From: Chytridium lagenaria | Taxonomy: Eukaryota > Chytridiomycota > Chytridiomycetes > Chytridiales > Chytridiaceae | DNA: 64,000 nt | NCBI GenBank assembly: GCA_025449115.1 | Contig: JAHLKC010000047.1 | Span: forward strand, 124,001-188,000 | Direction: 5' to 3' | In this document: piece after piece, positions 43,230 through 56,312 of the stretch | Position numbering within the stretch: position 1 is the stretch's first letter | Layout of the letters: the number at the start of each line of letters is the position of its first letter | The notes under the pieces: generated by a model | Database searches by the model: none | The model's input: only the letters and a program-made list of their open reading frames with translations | What the model was told of the DNA's origin: nothing | Translations under genes and position numbers: made by a program

Positions 43230-46200
43230 ATGCAGGTGGACGAAGAAACGTCATCACCTGCTCCCAGGCGCTCAGGAAGGGCAAGAAAAACACGATTTGA
43301 GAATACGAGCTCACAGCCAGATGTCCATGATGCTGAAGAAGACGCAGGTTAGTTGCTCTTTCGCAAAACCATGCCACCTCAGCTTGCACTTTGCCAAAAC
43401 GCTGACTTCATTCATCCGTTCATCAGCAAACGACGCTACCGAGGAAAGCGACCAAGCCGAAAGCGATGAAGACTTTGAGCGGTCCGCACCGAAGAAGAAG
43501 CGGGGTCGACCTCCGAGAGTGCAGGATGGAGGGCAAAGAAAACTGCTACCCCGCGTGCAAGGAATGGAGGGAAGGCAAAGAAATCTGGCTTAGCGACTCC
43601 CCCGCCTTCCGATGAGGATCTTTTTGCGTTGGTTTCGACACCTGGTTCGGCTTTGGAAACTGCTGTGATAGAGTGGTTTGAGGTATATGAGAGTGATAAC
43701 ACGGCTGCGTTGGTCGATTTGATGAACTTTCTGCTTCAGGTATGGATTGATGGCCATGTTGGCTTTGCTGTCGTATATTGTTCTTTTAACTCAGTTTTTT
43801 CTTTGCTCATAATGAAAAGTCATGCGGATGCGAAGGACAGGTCGACAGTGCCGCTATTGAAGACTCGGATCTCATTTCTACTACCCTAGAAGAGCTCCAA
43901 GGACAGATAAAGGTGTTGTTATGATGCGTCATGCAGTCTAAATTTATCTAGGTGCACGATAACTATCCGATCATAGCAAAAAAGACTGCAGATGGAAAAC
44001 CCTCCCGCTTCAGAGCAAGCTTCACGGATTTTTGGAAACGATGGTATAAGAAAGTAGTCCCAACCTTATTCGAGGATTCCGAAGATGAGAACTCCACCCC
44101 ATTTGATATTCTGAAAACGTGGCTTTTTACAATGTCGTCTTCGAAATTCCGACCGTTCAGACATACATCCACAGCCGTTGCACTTATCTTTACGTCATGC
44201 CTTTGCGAAACTGCGAGCTCCATTCATAACCAGTGGATGACAGCAAGTCGACAATTAAACAACCAAAAGAGGAAGGGCGCTGCTGGACGGAAGGAAAAGG
44301 AGATTGAATCGGACGTCGAGGAGCTTCATCTAAGAAGATGAAGCTCGAGCATACTTGAATGAATTCTTTGACAGGCATTTACCGATAATCAATCGTATAT
44401 TGACTGTTTTTTAGTGTGTTTATGCACCGTTATAGAGATACGGAGCCGCTGATTCGATCCGAGTGCATTAAGGAGTTGGGTGTTTGGACCCTTTCTTTTC
44501 CAGACGTTTACCTGGACTCACAGTACCTTCGTTACGTTGGCTGGATGCTTTCAGACAAAGTAATTTTTTGTTGTTGCCATCACCTCACTCATGTCCACCA
44601 TATTTCATAGACACCGCAAGTCCGTCTGGAAGCAGTGAAGGCTGTACAGAAGCTCTACGCCATAGACTCGCTAGTGACAGGTCTTCGTCACTTCACCGAT
44701 CGCCATAAAGACCGCATGATCGAAATGGCCTTAAGGGAGGTCGCCTCTACTGTTCGCACGGTAGCTATTTCTGTCGTGATTCGTGCTGCCCAAATCGGAC
44801 TTCTAGAGGACGAAGACCGTGCAAAGATTCTTCAGCTGATATTCTCTGATGACGCAAAAATTCGCCATCAGATTGCACCTTACATTGCGGAAGTATTGCA
44901 AGAGGAGACCGATGAGCGAAGGAGCAAGCTGATACTTTAATCAAGTCGAAAACTGGACCAGAGAAGACGAGATTTTTACGATGGATTGAGTTGAAGTGTT
45001 TCTCGGCAACGCTTGTGGCTGTTGCAAAGGTGGTCGAGAAACGGGAACTGGAGATTCAACATATCATGCGGGAGGGTATGCCACCACCTGATGAATCCGC
45101 TCCGCCCGCTTCGCAAAATGCTTTCGCGTCTTCACAAACCTCAGTGTTATTTTCGCAGTCTCAAAAACCTCAAACTGAAATTGATGACAGTGATGAGGAC
45201 GATGAGGAGAATGATGACTTAGATGATATTTCTGAGGAAGCTTTGACTACTAAACGGCGTCGACGGCTTCTTAGACATGAGGTTATCAACTGGATCTCTG
45301 AGGAGCACGAAAGCATTGCCGGTTACAACTTCTTGGGAGAGTTGCGAATCTCGCAGCTGTCCAAGCTCTTTTTGAACATGTGAGGCTGTTCATGATGCTG
45401 AAAGTATTCTTGATTACCTTTTGCAAGACTTCACGGAATCGTTAGTTCTATAGGCGACAGCCAAGAAGAGCCGTCGAGAGCTGAGCTTTGTCTTTCTACG
45501 GAAGAAGAGTCCTGTCTTATCTTTGTGCTCCATGCGGCTCTTTCCACCGTTTTTAAACCAGAGGCATCCACTACTGATGTTTTGGCTAAAAGCAAGAAGG
45601 CTTCAGCTAAAGAAAATGATCAGAAGAACGAAGACCGAATTCAAGCTCATCGATTGTTCATAAACGCTTTTCCAAAGTTGCTAGAAAAGTATGGTGCAGA
45701 ATATGACGGTCGCGGATTGCAAAGGCTTGCGGTGTTGCTGAGAATATTTAGAAATCTGGACTTCGGTCAGTACGAGGAGCTCGACCTTACCAAGGTTTGT
45801 TTGGAAAAGCTCTTCTTCCTAAAAAAAAAAGGGAACTTCTAACGCTTCTTTCCTCCGTTCGTTTTCTATAAAGATTTTTGAGACGTCTGTCAATGACCTT
45901 AAGGACCTTTTTGAAAAACACGCGAACAGAGAAATTTTAAATGAACTTGCTGTGACGTTCCGACATCTCCTTCACGATCAACCCTCCCAAAACGCCACTC
46001 CCGATAAATTGCGAGCTCCTCGAAAGTCTCGCAAGCGTATCGATAGGATGGCTGGTGGAGACGGCGAGGAGGATGACGACCACGAGAATGTTGAGGCCCA
46101 GATCAAACAACTTCGAGACGCTCGTGGTGGACTGTCCGCTGGCCTTCATAGCACGGTGAGCACGATGTACATGGAGCTGGTGGAGGTTGTACGAAATGAG

Positions 46201-49200
46201 CTGGCGCTTTCACTTTTCCGGGCTGATGAGGATCGAAAAGCCGCAGAAGATAAGCTGGTCACATCAACAGATTTAGCAGGAGTGCGGAATCTTGTCAAGC
46301 GGTTCGCGGCGTTGCTGGTTTGCCGTACCACCATTAAAGAATGGGTTCGAAGCAAAGAGTATCCGTGTGAAGTGTAAAGTAAATGAGGAGGAGGGATTAC
46401 CTCGAGAGGTCGATATCGAGTATGAAGGGACGTTTGAGCTTGTGTTTGCGGTTCTGGAAACTTTTCTAGAATTTCATTCCGACGTATACAAGCATTTGGT
46501 GTCGCATGAAGATGAGGGGGAGAAGCATGATTTAGACGATCGGAGGGTTAGGGAGCTTTTGCATAGGAGGAAGGAAATTGGGTTTGTTATGGGTGCTGCG
46601 GTGAGGATTATGGGGGTAGAAATGTTGAGATGTTTGGCTGGGGCTTGTGATGCGAGGGTGGGGGAAAGTGCAAGGCCGTCTACTCCTCCGAATGAGGGAA
46701 GAAATGCTATGGATGAAGGTGATGTGGAGGGCGGGGCTCAGGATAAAACCCATAATCTTTCTTCCGGCGCTATTAATAAGGTGAAACAGCAAGCACGGAA
46801 GCTCATCCCAATTGTGGAGGCTATTTTGGCTGGTGATGTTGAGGAGGCTGCTAAGCAAGGGCTGAACCTTCCTGTGTCTGTGAAGATTGCGGCTGCGCAA
46901 ACGCTTATGGATGCCAAGATGGCGGTGCGGAGCCCGACTATTGCAGCGATTTTTCCGGAGCTTTCCAGAGATGCGGATATTGGTCTGCCTCCTGCGCAGG
47001 ATGTGCAGATAGAGATTGTGGGGCTTTGGACTTTTATTGTAGAGGAATTTGGGGTTGTTCAGAGTAAGGAGACCATGGGGGCATTGAAAAGGTTGCTAAG
47101 AACGCAGGATGGTGTGTTTAAGGTGTTAATTGAAGCGGAGTTGGAGGAGATGGAGGGTAATGGCGGGGATAGGTCGCGGTCTTTTGCGGATGGTGCGGGG
47201 AGATCGATGATCAAGTTTGGGGGTGATCTTGTTAGAATGATGTTAGTTGGGGGGATGGATGTGTCGTTTTGCACGGCTTTGCTTGGCTATTATGGCGTTG
47301 ATCCGCTTGCTGAGGCTGAGCGGGAGGCAAGGGAGAATGCGGAAGCGAAGAAGGGGGAGAAGAAGAAGGGTGATAAGGAAACTCTGATTCGTCCCTTGAC
47401 ACCGAAGATTGAGGTGCTGGGGGCAGGATGGGACGAAGTGTGTAGATTCCTTGCAAGGTGTGTACTTGTGGACCGCTTAGAAAAGATAGCGGGTATTTGC
47501 GTTGCGAGGGGATCGTTTGAGGTTTTGGATAAAGCCTTTGAAGGATGCGCGATGATTATTGGAGATGCCTTAATGAAAGTATGTATTCGTAGGCTGTGAT
47601 TTTGTCTTGGTATCTGACGTTTGATTACGCATTTGATTACGAAGTCTTTTGAGGTCTACTTCTCCGATATGACTTCCAGGCTGAGACCGGCGGAGGATCT
47701 TGTGAAGCTGCTGATGACTTCCACACATTCCTGGCCTGCGATTCTCAATCTTGTGCAGAAAGAAAAGGACTTTAGACCTCAGCAAGATGACGCTGACACG
47801 TCGATACTTATACATCGGGACCAGGCTGCTGTTATTGCGAAGGGTTTCAGACGGCTCATGACACTTGCGATTGAAAAAGTGGCATCTGGCATTGCGGTGA
47901 AGATGGAGGAAGCTGCAAAAGGCGGATGGCAATGGCAGGAGTCTTGGTGAAGTAAATGCAGCGTGGAGAGTATTAGGAGCCCTAGGAGGTCATATGGCGA
48001 GGTCTTTGGAGGCGCTGAAGGAGAAGACACAGGGGTATGACTTTAAAGCTGATCAGGAGATTGTTGAAGACTGGTAGGGTTTGTTTTAGTGTTTCAGTAT
48101 TGAATTTGTTGCGTAGTCTCTCTAGAATTAATTCGGATCTCGTTGCCAAATCATTAAAGCCGGTGGAGGACGAAGTTGAATGGGAGGATTATTGGGGATT
48201 TGTGTCTGCTGTTCAGACGGGAGATTCTAGGATTAAAAGAACATCTGCTCATTCCACCCCGACTTCGAAAATGGTGAAAGTGAAGGCAGGAAGTGCCAAG
48301 AGGAAAGGAAAATGTACGTTGCCACGACCTCATTCAGGCCTTGACCTAATATATTGTATATAGCGCCGCCATCGACCCCTTCTAAAAAACGAAAAGTCAC
48401 GGCGTCCGCCGCAAGGTCGAAGAAGTTTGCTGAACCAAAACAAAGAAAGAATCGGAAGCGTTCTAACAACGATGAAGATGGTGAAGACGGTGATATCACT
48501 GGACCATCGCCTTCAAAGCGTCCTAGACGGTCCACGAGGAGCAAAAAATCGACTAAGGAGATTTCGGATGACGAGGAGGATAATGACGCTGTTGATGCTG
48601 GAGAGGATGAGGAGGAGGAGGAGATTCCTGCGAAGACTGGGAGGAGAGGGAAGGCTGCAACCACGACTGATCAGGACGATGAGGATGATATGACTGAACG
48701 TGTTGCTGCTGCTTTGAGGGAGACCGCGCATTCACCACCGCCTCTTGAGCGGAAACGTAGAGGACGGCCACCCAAGAAAGTTGCACCGCAGGATGAAGCG
48801 GATCAAGAAGAAAACGTGGATGAGGGTCTTGATGAAATGGGAGTGGATGAACCCGTCAAGGCTACACATGTACCGAGAGCTGCTGTCGCGAAGTCACCTG
48901 CAAAGAAGGGACGAAAGAAGTTTACGCCCGAATCAGACGAGGATAAAGAAAATGATGGAGGGGAGGATGCTGGATACGTCAAGTTTACCGATAGGGAAGA
49001 AGAATCCGCGTCGACTCCTCCGCCGGCTAGAAGAGGCCGACCCAAGAAGGTGGTCCCGGCAATCTCACCTATGGTGTCCAAACTTCTGCCTCCAAGGGTG
49101 ACCCGCAAGGCCACCGCTACGGACGAGGAGGACGAAAACGAGGACGATTCTTCTCGTATCTCGCCTCAAGCTGCGAAAGGAAGGGCAACATACAAGCGTG

Positions 49201-49577
49201 GGGTCGCTGCAAGAGCTGTCGTCTCGTCATCGTCCGAGTCGCCCGCACCTCTTATGAAGAAAAGGCTTGGGATGAGAGTTGCGGCAAGCAGATCAGCTTC
49301 TTCGTCGTCGGTTTCTGCGGCGGGGTCGAAGAGGACTACAAGTAGTGGTAGTGTTGGGACAGATGAAAGTGGAATCTCAAAAGGGAGATCTGAGGAGATT
49401 GCAGAGGAAGAGAGGGACGATGAAGACGAGGAGGCTGAAGCAGAAGAAGAGATTGCAGATGAGGAGGAGGAAGATGAGGAGACGGCAAATGATGATGGTG
49501 ATGATGATGATGATGACCAGAGATCAGTCAGGTCGTTCGTTATTCCATCAAGGACTGTTAAGAGGGTGCGGTTGTGA
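43230..49577 (+). CDS. SCC3: cohesin subunit Scc3/STAG (stromalin) with AT-hooks
   Basis: HEAT-repeat subunit of cohesin that binds the kleisin and DNA. ATG 43230 starts QVDEETSSPAPRRSGRARK. The STAG region includes FTDFWKRWYKKVVPTLFEDS and FRPFRHTSTAVALIFTSCLC. The stromalin conservative domain reads FFDRVFMHRYRDTEPLIRSE, CIKELGVWTLSFPDVYLDSQ, and YLRYVGWMLSDKTPQVRLEA. HEAT repeats continue for about 4 kb (for example ALREVASTVRTVAISVVIRA). AT-hook cores occur near the N-terminus (KKKRGRPPRV, about 43490) and twice in the acidic, basic-patched tail (RKRRGRPPKKV about 48750 and ARRGRPKKV about 49030). The tail has long Glu/Asp runs and ends FVIPSRTVKRVRL. There are about nine introns, with breaks near 43550, 44340, 44935, 46375 and 47945. 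Confidence 0.93.
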
Positions 49578-50360
49578 GAGGAATGTTGTGTTTGCTTTGT
49601 TTATTATCTAAGTTTTGCAAATCTGTGCATGTATATTTGTAGCATCTTTTAATTCAGTGCTTGCTCGTGTTCATTTCATTATTACAAATTGCTATGTACC
49701 GTTTCTGGTATTGGTTGCGAAGGTTTATGACCATTTTATCATTTTGAGCATCAGTGCGACTGACGTCAAAGAGTTTTGCAAGTTTTGAATGAGTTGAGGA
49801 TCCGTCACTCCCTGACGGTGGCGACATCAAAAGCATAGATTTTATTAGTTCACTTCGATATATCTATTTGAAGGTGATGCTAAAAGAAATTGGATAAAGT
49901 TGAAACTCAGAGTCGTAAGTAAGCGACATAAAGTACGGGTTGACCAAACCAAAGGGAAAAGAAGGTTCCAGAAGAACAGATTTTACTCCAAAACCCGTTG
50001 GTAACAGGGATAAAATGACAGGCTTTACGTGTAACAGGCTGCTAATACATCCAAGGACGTGGTAATCAGTTTTTTAGGTGCTTTTCAGCGACCATCTCAA
50101 GCCTTTTCATTTTCTTTTCAATTGCTGGTGGCCATCGCTTGAGACAACGTCCGAAAGTCCCCTCCCTGTCCCTTCTTCCTTCCTTCCTCCTGCTTTTCAT
50201 CAGCTATTTCCTGTATCCGTCCGCTCTTTCATCCACCCATCCGCCCATCCATCCATTCGTCGGTCGTCAGTCCCCTTTCTTCAATTCATTCCTCACTGGA
50301 TTATTGTACACATCATTCCGGATATAGAAACTAGAAAACGGAAACGCTGGCCACAGCAAT
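49578..50360. other. intergenic and 5' leader
   Basis: About 780 bp between the cohesin gene and the second Kv-like channel. It includes a pyrimidine-rich stretch (50150-50290) with repeated TCCATCCATCC and CCTTCCTTCC motifs, plausibly the promoter or leader of the channel. I see no gene. Confidence 0.6.
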
Positions 50361-53300
50361 ATGGACCTGGGAGCCTCCATCATCACATCCTGTGATGACG
50401 ACAACAACCCACCAGACTTGCCCAATGCCCAGGGCAGGCGGCAGCAACAGAGGCCTTCTCCCGGCACCTCTCGGCTGCGTTCTCGGTTGAGCCTTGCTGG
50501 ACCTAAGCGGTCCCTTTCTGTCACAGTGCCCGTACATCCACATGTTCACATTGAACCAGGGCCAGCCAGCGCTACCCCTCCAACTGCGGCATCATCGTTC
50601 AATCCTACCCGTCAAAACTCTCATTCCTTTGGCCTTAACTTCCTCACCATTCCACGCAGCAACAACAATATCAACAACTCAAAATCACCATCAGATGTGG
50701 ACTCATCCAACCGCTCCCATCTCTCCTCACATACACCTCCTTCTGTCTCAGCTTTGAAGTCAAATTGGCTTGGCTCCGACCTCCCCCCCATGCGGTCACC
50801 CGTTGGCGACCATGACGGGTTCCAATTCCTTACATCCACAACACCCGACTCCACCCATCATCTTCGATCCGGAAGTATATCCAACCATGAACCCCGATTA
50901 CTTGGAGCCGGCATAGATTTCGTACGAGACCCTGATGCAGCAACCATCCGCTCCAGGAACTCCCGAGTTTCCGCAACCTCACTTCGACCCCAATCCGCTC
51001 TCTCTAGAGTCTCCCAGCGACCAGAGTCACAAACATCAAAACATTCCCACAAAAGCAAACTACCTCAGGATGATGCTGCGGGGTCTGACGGTGACTACTA
51101 CGTCAACCCCAAAACTGGTGCCGGCTTCCTCATTGAAGACGAGCCCTCAAAAGGGGAAAGATACATAGAAAATGCGGTCGAAAGCATGAAATATATTCTT
51201 GCAGTCGACGTTCAAGATCTCACCACAGATGTTGTAACATCAGCAGACTCAGATGACGGCAATAATACCCCTGATTTTCGACCGTTATGGCTGGTTAACC
51301 TCTCGAATGTCATGAAAGATCGAAAAGGATCGAGACTTGGCCGTATCGTCAATACTTTTTTCTTGACGGTGTTGCTTTTATCGATTGTATCGTTTTGCTT
51401 GGGGACGATGCAATATTTTGCGTTCCATCCAGTGTGGAAGGTGATGATCTTTGGTGTGGATGCGTTTTCGGTTGTCATATTTACAATTGAGTAAGTATGG
51501 TATTCTTTGGTCCTACAGATTCATCTTTATTTACGCCTGGACTTCGTTTTTCTTAGGTATATCCTGCGCGTGATTGTTATGGAATCGTGGTCGGAGCTGT
51601 GGAGTCCTCTTATGATCATTGATTTGGTGTCGGTGCTTCCATTCTACATTGAACTGGGTGTTGCCGCCAGGCTTGGTGGTGATATGTGGGTAGGATTACG
51701 TCAGTGGAGGGTATATCGGCATTGAGAACGCTTCGGCTGGTCCGGACGTTCAGGATTTTAAGTTTGTGAGGAAGAGTGCAAAGGTAGCTGTTATCAATCA
51801 CATATGTATATGTTTTAATATCTTTCTGTCAGCTCGCTATTATTCTGCAAGCTGTTAAATCTCAGTTGATGGTATCGCTGTCCTGTTTGTAACGGTCAGC
51901 ATTCTCGTTGTATTCTATTCGTCGTTGTTGTACTATTCAGAGCAGGTCAGTTTATTTGTTCATAAAGTTGATCCGATTCTTACATTCATTTTAGTACGTT
52001 ATGAATTATGATGAGGATAGAAAAGTGTGGATTACGCTGATGGAGTCGTTTCACCTTATCAATCCATTCCAGAATGTTTTACTATTTGGTGGGAAGTTTG
52101 ACTGGGTAAGTTAATATTCGTTCGCCGCATAATTATTTACTTAATCATGCCTTCAGAAACCCTCCAGAAGTACCGATAAGCCCGTTCTCGAAACTTGTTA
52201 TTGCCTTTTGTATGGTATGGAGTCCCTCCACACTTTCTCCAAGTCCTGACTTACGATGTTATTAGATGACTTCAGTTTTTATTCTCGCATTTCCACTTAC
52301 AATCATCACCATTTCCTATGGGTATGTGACGATGTCCATGTCTGTTTACTAAGCACTTTCACAGAAAACGATCCGCGCATTCACTCAAGCTCAAAAGCAA
52401 AAGCGCGAACGAAAAGAGCGGGAAAGAGCTGAACGTCTTGCTCAACTTGAGGAGCGGATGGCGGCAAGGGAATATGCCGAAGCCGAGGCTGAACGTCGCA
52501 AGGAAGAAGAAAAAGAAGCCGAATTGCCTCGTTGGAGGAGCTCACCACTCGCGTCGATATAAAAGAAGAGGGGATGGATTCTGTGAAGGTCGAGGATACT
52601 GCGCCTGAAGGTGTTAAAACAACGGACCTCACAAAAAACGTTAATTCGAATGCCATGCCTATATCAGTCGATTCTACTGCTTCTCTGGAAACCCTCACCA
52701 ACACTGTTGTAGACCTTCCAACGATTGTCGCGACACCCGCTTCCAACGCACCCAGCCCTATTGTGCCTATGAATTCCATTGCCGCTCTCCCTATCAACTC
52801 CAGCCTCGCACCGGAGTCCATGCTCCTCTCCCCAACCCTCGCTTCGAACCCTTCCAACACGAGAACACCGCGTATTTCCATAAGCGCCATTTCCGCTGTA
52901 GCCGCTGCCGGCCTCGCTAATCTTTCCTCCCCACCACCCGTAAATCCCAGCGCCACAACACCTTCCGAAGTCAAACCGAGTCCCGTGCAGCAACCCACCG
53001 GCAACGTTCGCAGCTCGGTTAACGTTTTAAGCGCCGTCAACGCGCTTAAGAAACCGCTTCATAAACCGAAACCTAAACCCGCGCCGAAACTTAAGCAATC
53101 TACATCCATGCCCTCCTCGGCGCTCACCCTCACATCCACGGAATCCATCGCATCCCCAACATCTACTGCTAAGCTGGTGAAAACGCGTGGTGGGAACGTT
53201 AATGTTCCTGAACTTTTTGCTACAGTCACCCCGCTCATCACACCTGGTCGTGCCGCACCTAAAGACGTTGAGCTACGCATAATGGATTGGACATATGTCC

Positions 53301-53668
53301 GCCCGGCTCCTTCAGCCAATCGTAGCGATACCATGTCCACAACTGCAGCCGCCCCCAACGCTCCTTCTGCACCCCTCGTCCAGGCCACCTCCACTCCTCC
53401 CGAGGAAGCCTCATCGGCATCATCTGATGGCATCGAGGATTCTGATAATTTCGACAAAGAGTCGAGTTCCTCCGCATCGGGGAGCAGTGACGATGCTGGA
53501 GCCATGATGGGTAGACGTGGGATCGCCATTGGGAGGAAGAAGAAGAAGAAGAAGAAGAAGGTGATGGTTGTACCTCCAGATGCACCTGATAGGCTGTCAT
53601 TGAGGATTGTGGTGAGAGATGCGGAACATTTTGGAAGGATTATGAAGGCGTTGGCGGAGGTTACTTGA
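50361..53668 (+). CDS. second Kv-like channel, canonical filter not found
   Basis: Six-helix voltage-gated cation channel of the Kv type. ATG 50361 starts a long Ser/Pro-rich N-terminus with no BTB/T1 domain. S1 is FFLTVLLLSIVSFCLGTMQY, followed by AFSVVIFTIE (S2) and WSPLMIIDLVSVLPFYIELG (S3). S4 reads ALRTLRLVRTFRILK, with arginines at every third position. The S5 exon has LFVTVSILVVFYSSLLYYSE, then a turret and pore helix DGVVSPYQSIPECFTIWWEV. The expected TVGYGD does not appear before S6 (ISPFSKLVIAFC, then TSVFILAFPLTIITISY), although an intron falls there. A coiled coil (AQKQKRERKERERAERLAQL) and a long disordered tail precede a final LRIVVRDAEHFGRIMKALAE. Breaks lie near 51690, 51760, 52035, 52090 and 52530. 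It is paralogous to the channel at 18.6-20.3 kb. Confidence 0.82.
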
Positions 53669-54293
53669 AGATGGGATTATCTAGAGGGTATAAATATTAT
53701 CTTAAAAATGTTTTCTGAATCGGCCTCTTTAAACGGCCATACCTTTTTAATGACTCATTTATCCGTATTTCTATACTACCCGACTTTTATCACACGCTTA
53801 CCATCTCGTTCTCTATTCTTGTTTGTTTCGTTCTTTTCCGCTTTTATAGCCTATACCTTCACCGCTCATACCTTCTCATAACTCTATGCGACCTCCAATA
53901 TCCGATGACCTCCTTTGACCTTTTGCCCCCTTTTTATGTTCTGTCGCTATATATATAGATTCCATTAAATTTTGTTTTTTTTCACTCGTTATTCTTCATT
54001 ACTTTTTTGATTTGTTTGCTTGGAAATGCTAGATTTTGAGTGCGATGGAGGAGGGACTTCAGGAGAATAGTAATACGGTACAGATTTGATGGTTACCCTG
54101 CGGTGAGATTAAAGTTTAGAAACCGAGACACTGGTTCATGTGTGACGTGAGGGAGTTACTATTTTTGGTAAAAGAAAGACTCCAGAAAAAAAGGAAATCT
54201 TGTCAAAGACGGCTCACTGTCACTGATCTCCCGTCATTCCCGCCGTCATTCCCGCTGTCAAACCTTCGATTTGACACCGTTCGCAACTCAGTC
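53669..54293. other. intergenic
   Basis: About 620 bp between the Kv-like channel and the transporter gene, pyrimidine-rich on the plus strand. A short direct repeat (CGTCATTCCCGC twice, near 54230-54258) lies just before the transporter start. No gene is seen. Confidence 0.6.
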
Positions 54294-55994
54294 ATGTCAC
54301 TGTCGTCGGGCCTGTCATCCATCGTCCCTCCCCATCCACCACCACCCTCACAACCCTCCCTCATGTCTCGTTTCGCAAAGGATGTCCGTCAAGAACTCTC
54401 CTCCCGTCTCCGCATCTACCTCTCCGATTACACCGACCACTGGAACGACAAACGCGTCTGGGCAGCCAGCGTCTTCATGTTTTTCGCAACCATTGCTCCA
54501 GCCATCACGTTCGCCGCCTTTCTTTCCGATAAAACCAATGCCATGATCGGCGTTACAGAGGTTCTCCTTTCAACAGCTATGAATGGGGTGTTGTTTTCAG
54601 TGTTTGCAGGACAACCGCTTGTGATTGTTGGAGTTACAGGACCTATAAGCATATTCACCGTCACTGTTTATGTGTTATGTGAACGTCTGGGGGTTCCCTT
54701 TCTGCCGTTCTTGAGTTGTACACATCTTTGGGCAGCTGGGATGCATGTGATGCTGGCTGTCACCGGATCCTGTCGCCTCGTACGGCATGTTACAAGATTC
54801 ACAGGAGAGATCTTTGGTTTCTGATTGCCTGCGTCTACATCTGGAGTGGGATCAAAGAGTTGACCAAACCTTTTTCATCGTCGTCCTTAGAGACTGGTCT
54901 CCTCAGTCTCCTATTCGGTCTGGCCACGTTTGCGGGTGCGCTGTATCTATCAACAGCAAGACGATGGTCCGTCTTTATAAAGGTCATACGCGGCCTTATC
55001 GCCGATTACGCTATCCCCCTCTCTGTCATCGCCGCAACAGTCATCTCATCCACCATCCCCCGTCTCCGCGAAACCGCTCTGGAACGCCTCAAAGTTCCCT
55101 CTGCGTCTCCGTTTCTCACTCCTACAACAACCACGCGTTCCTGGTTCATAAACCTCTCCCTTCTCTCCACCTCCTCCATTTTCCTCGCCGCGGTCCCAGG
55201 CGCGATTCTCACCGTCCTGATCTTCTTTGATCACAATGTCTCTGCACTCCTCTCGCAACGACCAGAACACAATCTTAAAAAACCATTGACCTACAATTAC
55301 GATTTTTTTATCGTTGGGCTTACCATGATACCGACAGCGCTTTTGGGACTTCCTGTTGCGCATGGCTTGATCCCTCAAGCCCCTCTCCATGTTCGTGCGC
55401 TCGCTAAAATCCGTCGAGTGCCATCCATTCATAACCCAAGCGTCACTGTAGAAGTATGGGACCGGGTTGCCGAACAACGTTGGAGCAACCTCGCCCAATC
55501 CGCGATGGTGTTTATCGTTCTCATCCCCCCTGTTCTCGGTCTTCTCGGTCAAATTCCACGTGCAGTCCTTGCCGGGTTGTTCTTGTACATGGGTGTAAGC
55601 AGTTTCTCGGGGAACCAATTTTTCGCAAGGATCATGTTGATATTCACAGATAAACGTTTCGCGAGACCGTGTTCCGTGATTCGAAGGTCTCTATGAGTGC
55701 ATGTGTGAAGCTCACAATTGTTCAGATTGTGTTTTTGGCGGGGACACTTGCGGTAACGGAATCGGATGGACCTGTGGCGTTGACCTTTCCGATTTTCATT
55801 ATTGCGTTGGTGCCTTACGGATGTATGTGTTGCCGTGGGTTATTGGGAGGAAGGAGTTGGAGTTGTTGGATGCGGATGAGGATAGGGATGGGGTGGTAGA
55901 GGATAAGGAGGTTGTGGCCGAGGCTGTAACTGCTGCCGCGGTAGAGGTGGAGGGAGAGGGCTTGGTGGTGGGGAGGCGGATATGGGGATTATGA
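54294..55994 (+). CDS. BOR1/SLC4-type anion (borate/bicarbonate) transporter
   Basis: Membrane transporter of the HCO3- transporter (SLC4/BOR1) family. In yeast BOR1 exports borate. ATG 54294 is chosen because it opens a conserved N-terminal segment; another in-frame ATG lies upstream at 54138. TM1 onward reads VWAASVFMFFATIAPAITFA, then GVTEVLLSTAMNGVLFSVFA and GQPLVIVGVTGPISIFTVTV, the family's signature near the transport site. Later come FLIACVYIWSGIKELTKPF and AVPGAILTVLIFFDHNVSAL, matching the family's LFFFDHNVSS. YDFFIVGLTMIPTALLGLPV and AVLAGLFLYMGVSSFSGNQF follow. The C-terminus has VALTFPIFIIALVPYGMYVL and an acidic tail. Length is family-like. No introns are required, but breaks occur near 54720, 54825 and 55665. 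Confidence 0.9.
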
Positions 55995-56312
55995 CGGGAT
56001 GGGGGGTATGGAATTGGGGGAGGGTTGCATCCCCGACCTTCCGCGCGATCTTTGAATGATGAGGAGGTGACGTTGGGGGATGTTACAATAATGAATCTCG
56101 TAGTTAAAAGTGTTTGTTACTTAATTTATGTAATTATCTAATTAAAGTGCGACATAAGGCCGCAATGTTGTGAAAGCACTCAATTTCATTTACTTATCTT
56201 TAAACCATGCATCTTTATTGCTGTCAATAGTTACATAAAATAGAAGCGAAGAAAAGAATACGAAAAGAACTTTTGGCTCAAAAGGAGAACCTTAAAATGT
56301 AAGACTCAATCT

